From NCBI GenBank assembly GCA_022736495.1, contig DZCR01000200.1:1-5570 (forward strand): DNA of 5,570 nucleotides, given 5' to 3'. Both the position numbers and the translations under genes were made by a program. Below the pieces are notes generated by a model that was not told the DNA's origin, ran no database searches, and saw only the letters and a list, made by a program, of their open reading frames with translations. This DNA comes from Desulfobacca acetoxidans (GTDB lineage Bacteria > Desulfobacterota > Desulfobaccia > Desulfobaccales > 0-14-0-80-60-11). Position 1 is the first letter of the stretch. Each line of letters opens with the position of its first letter. This document shows, in pieces, positions 5,534-5,570 of this stretch.

Positions 5534-5570
5534 CATATCCCCCGCCTCAAGCATCGATTTCCTCGGCTAG

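Noticed and set aside
5547..5570. Possible C-terminus of a convergent minus-strand gene (LAEEIDA, then TGA at 5549-5547).
   Set aside because: Only seven codons fall inside the window, too few to tell from chance. It would fit a convergent gene facing dnaJ across the 5505-5533 hairpin, but cannot be supported.
1..5570. CRISPR array, tRNA, rRNA, TPP riboswitch, CIRCE element, toxin-antitoxin or phage-defence genes.
   Set aside because: I looked for repeat-spacer periodicity, RNA gene motifs and such gene families on both strands and saw none.

Overview
The window is a GC-rich bacterial chromosome segment. Gene content and protein style suggest a Desulfobacterota (deltaproteobacterial) organism: an Arg-rich-tailed poly(A) polymerase, RarA, a lone receiver protein, an MTH1187-type thiamine-binding protein and a type I DnaJ. 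That assignment is inference from gene style; no rRNA or tRNA is present to anchor it.

Layout. Positions 32-1327 on the minus strand encode a PcnB-type poly(A) polymerase. Its stop codon lies inside a very strong hairpin with a GAAA loop (4-48), and its start directly abuts a perfect TATAAT box, so its mRNA may be leaderless. Positions 1432-2013 hold an internally deleted ISAs1-family insertion sequence. It keeps imperfect terminal inverted repeats, the first ~34 and last ~88 codons of a transposase (fused out of frame), and an AT-rich leader with a hairpin that overlaps the transposase ribosome binding site. Positions 2129-5497 on the plus strand form a co-directional run: rarA, a possible 27-codon ORF, a stand-alone receiver protein, an MTH1187-family thiamine-binding protein and dnaJ. 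The last three are tightly spaced (24 and 6 nt) and probably form an operon. A TATAAT-containing promoter candidate lies just upstream, inside the 27-codon ORF. A hairpin (5505-5533) follows dnaJ.

How the genes work together. The named genes are housekeeping functions: RNA 3' polyadenylation and decay (PcnB), replication-fork rescue (RarA) and protein folding (DnaJ). The receiver and thiamine-binding proteins sit between rarA and dnaJ with no obvious mechanistic link. No new multi-gene system is evident. The points most worth a second look are the deletion-derivative IS, the receiver with Glu at the phospho-acceptor position and Ser at one acidic-pocket position, the possible leaderless pcnB start, and the hairpin over the pcnB stop codon.
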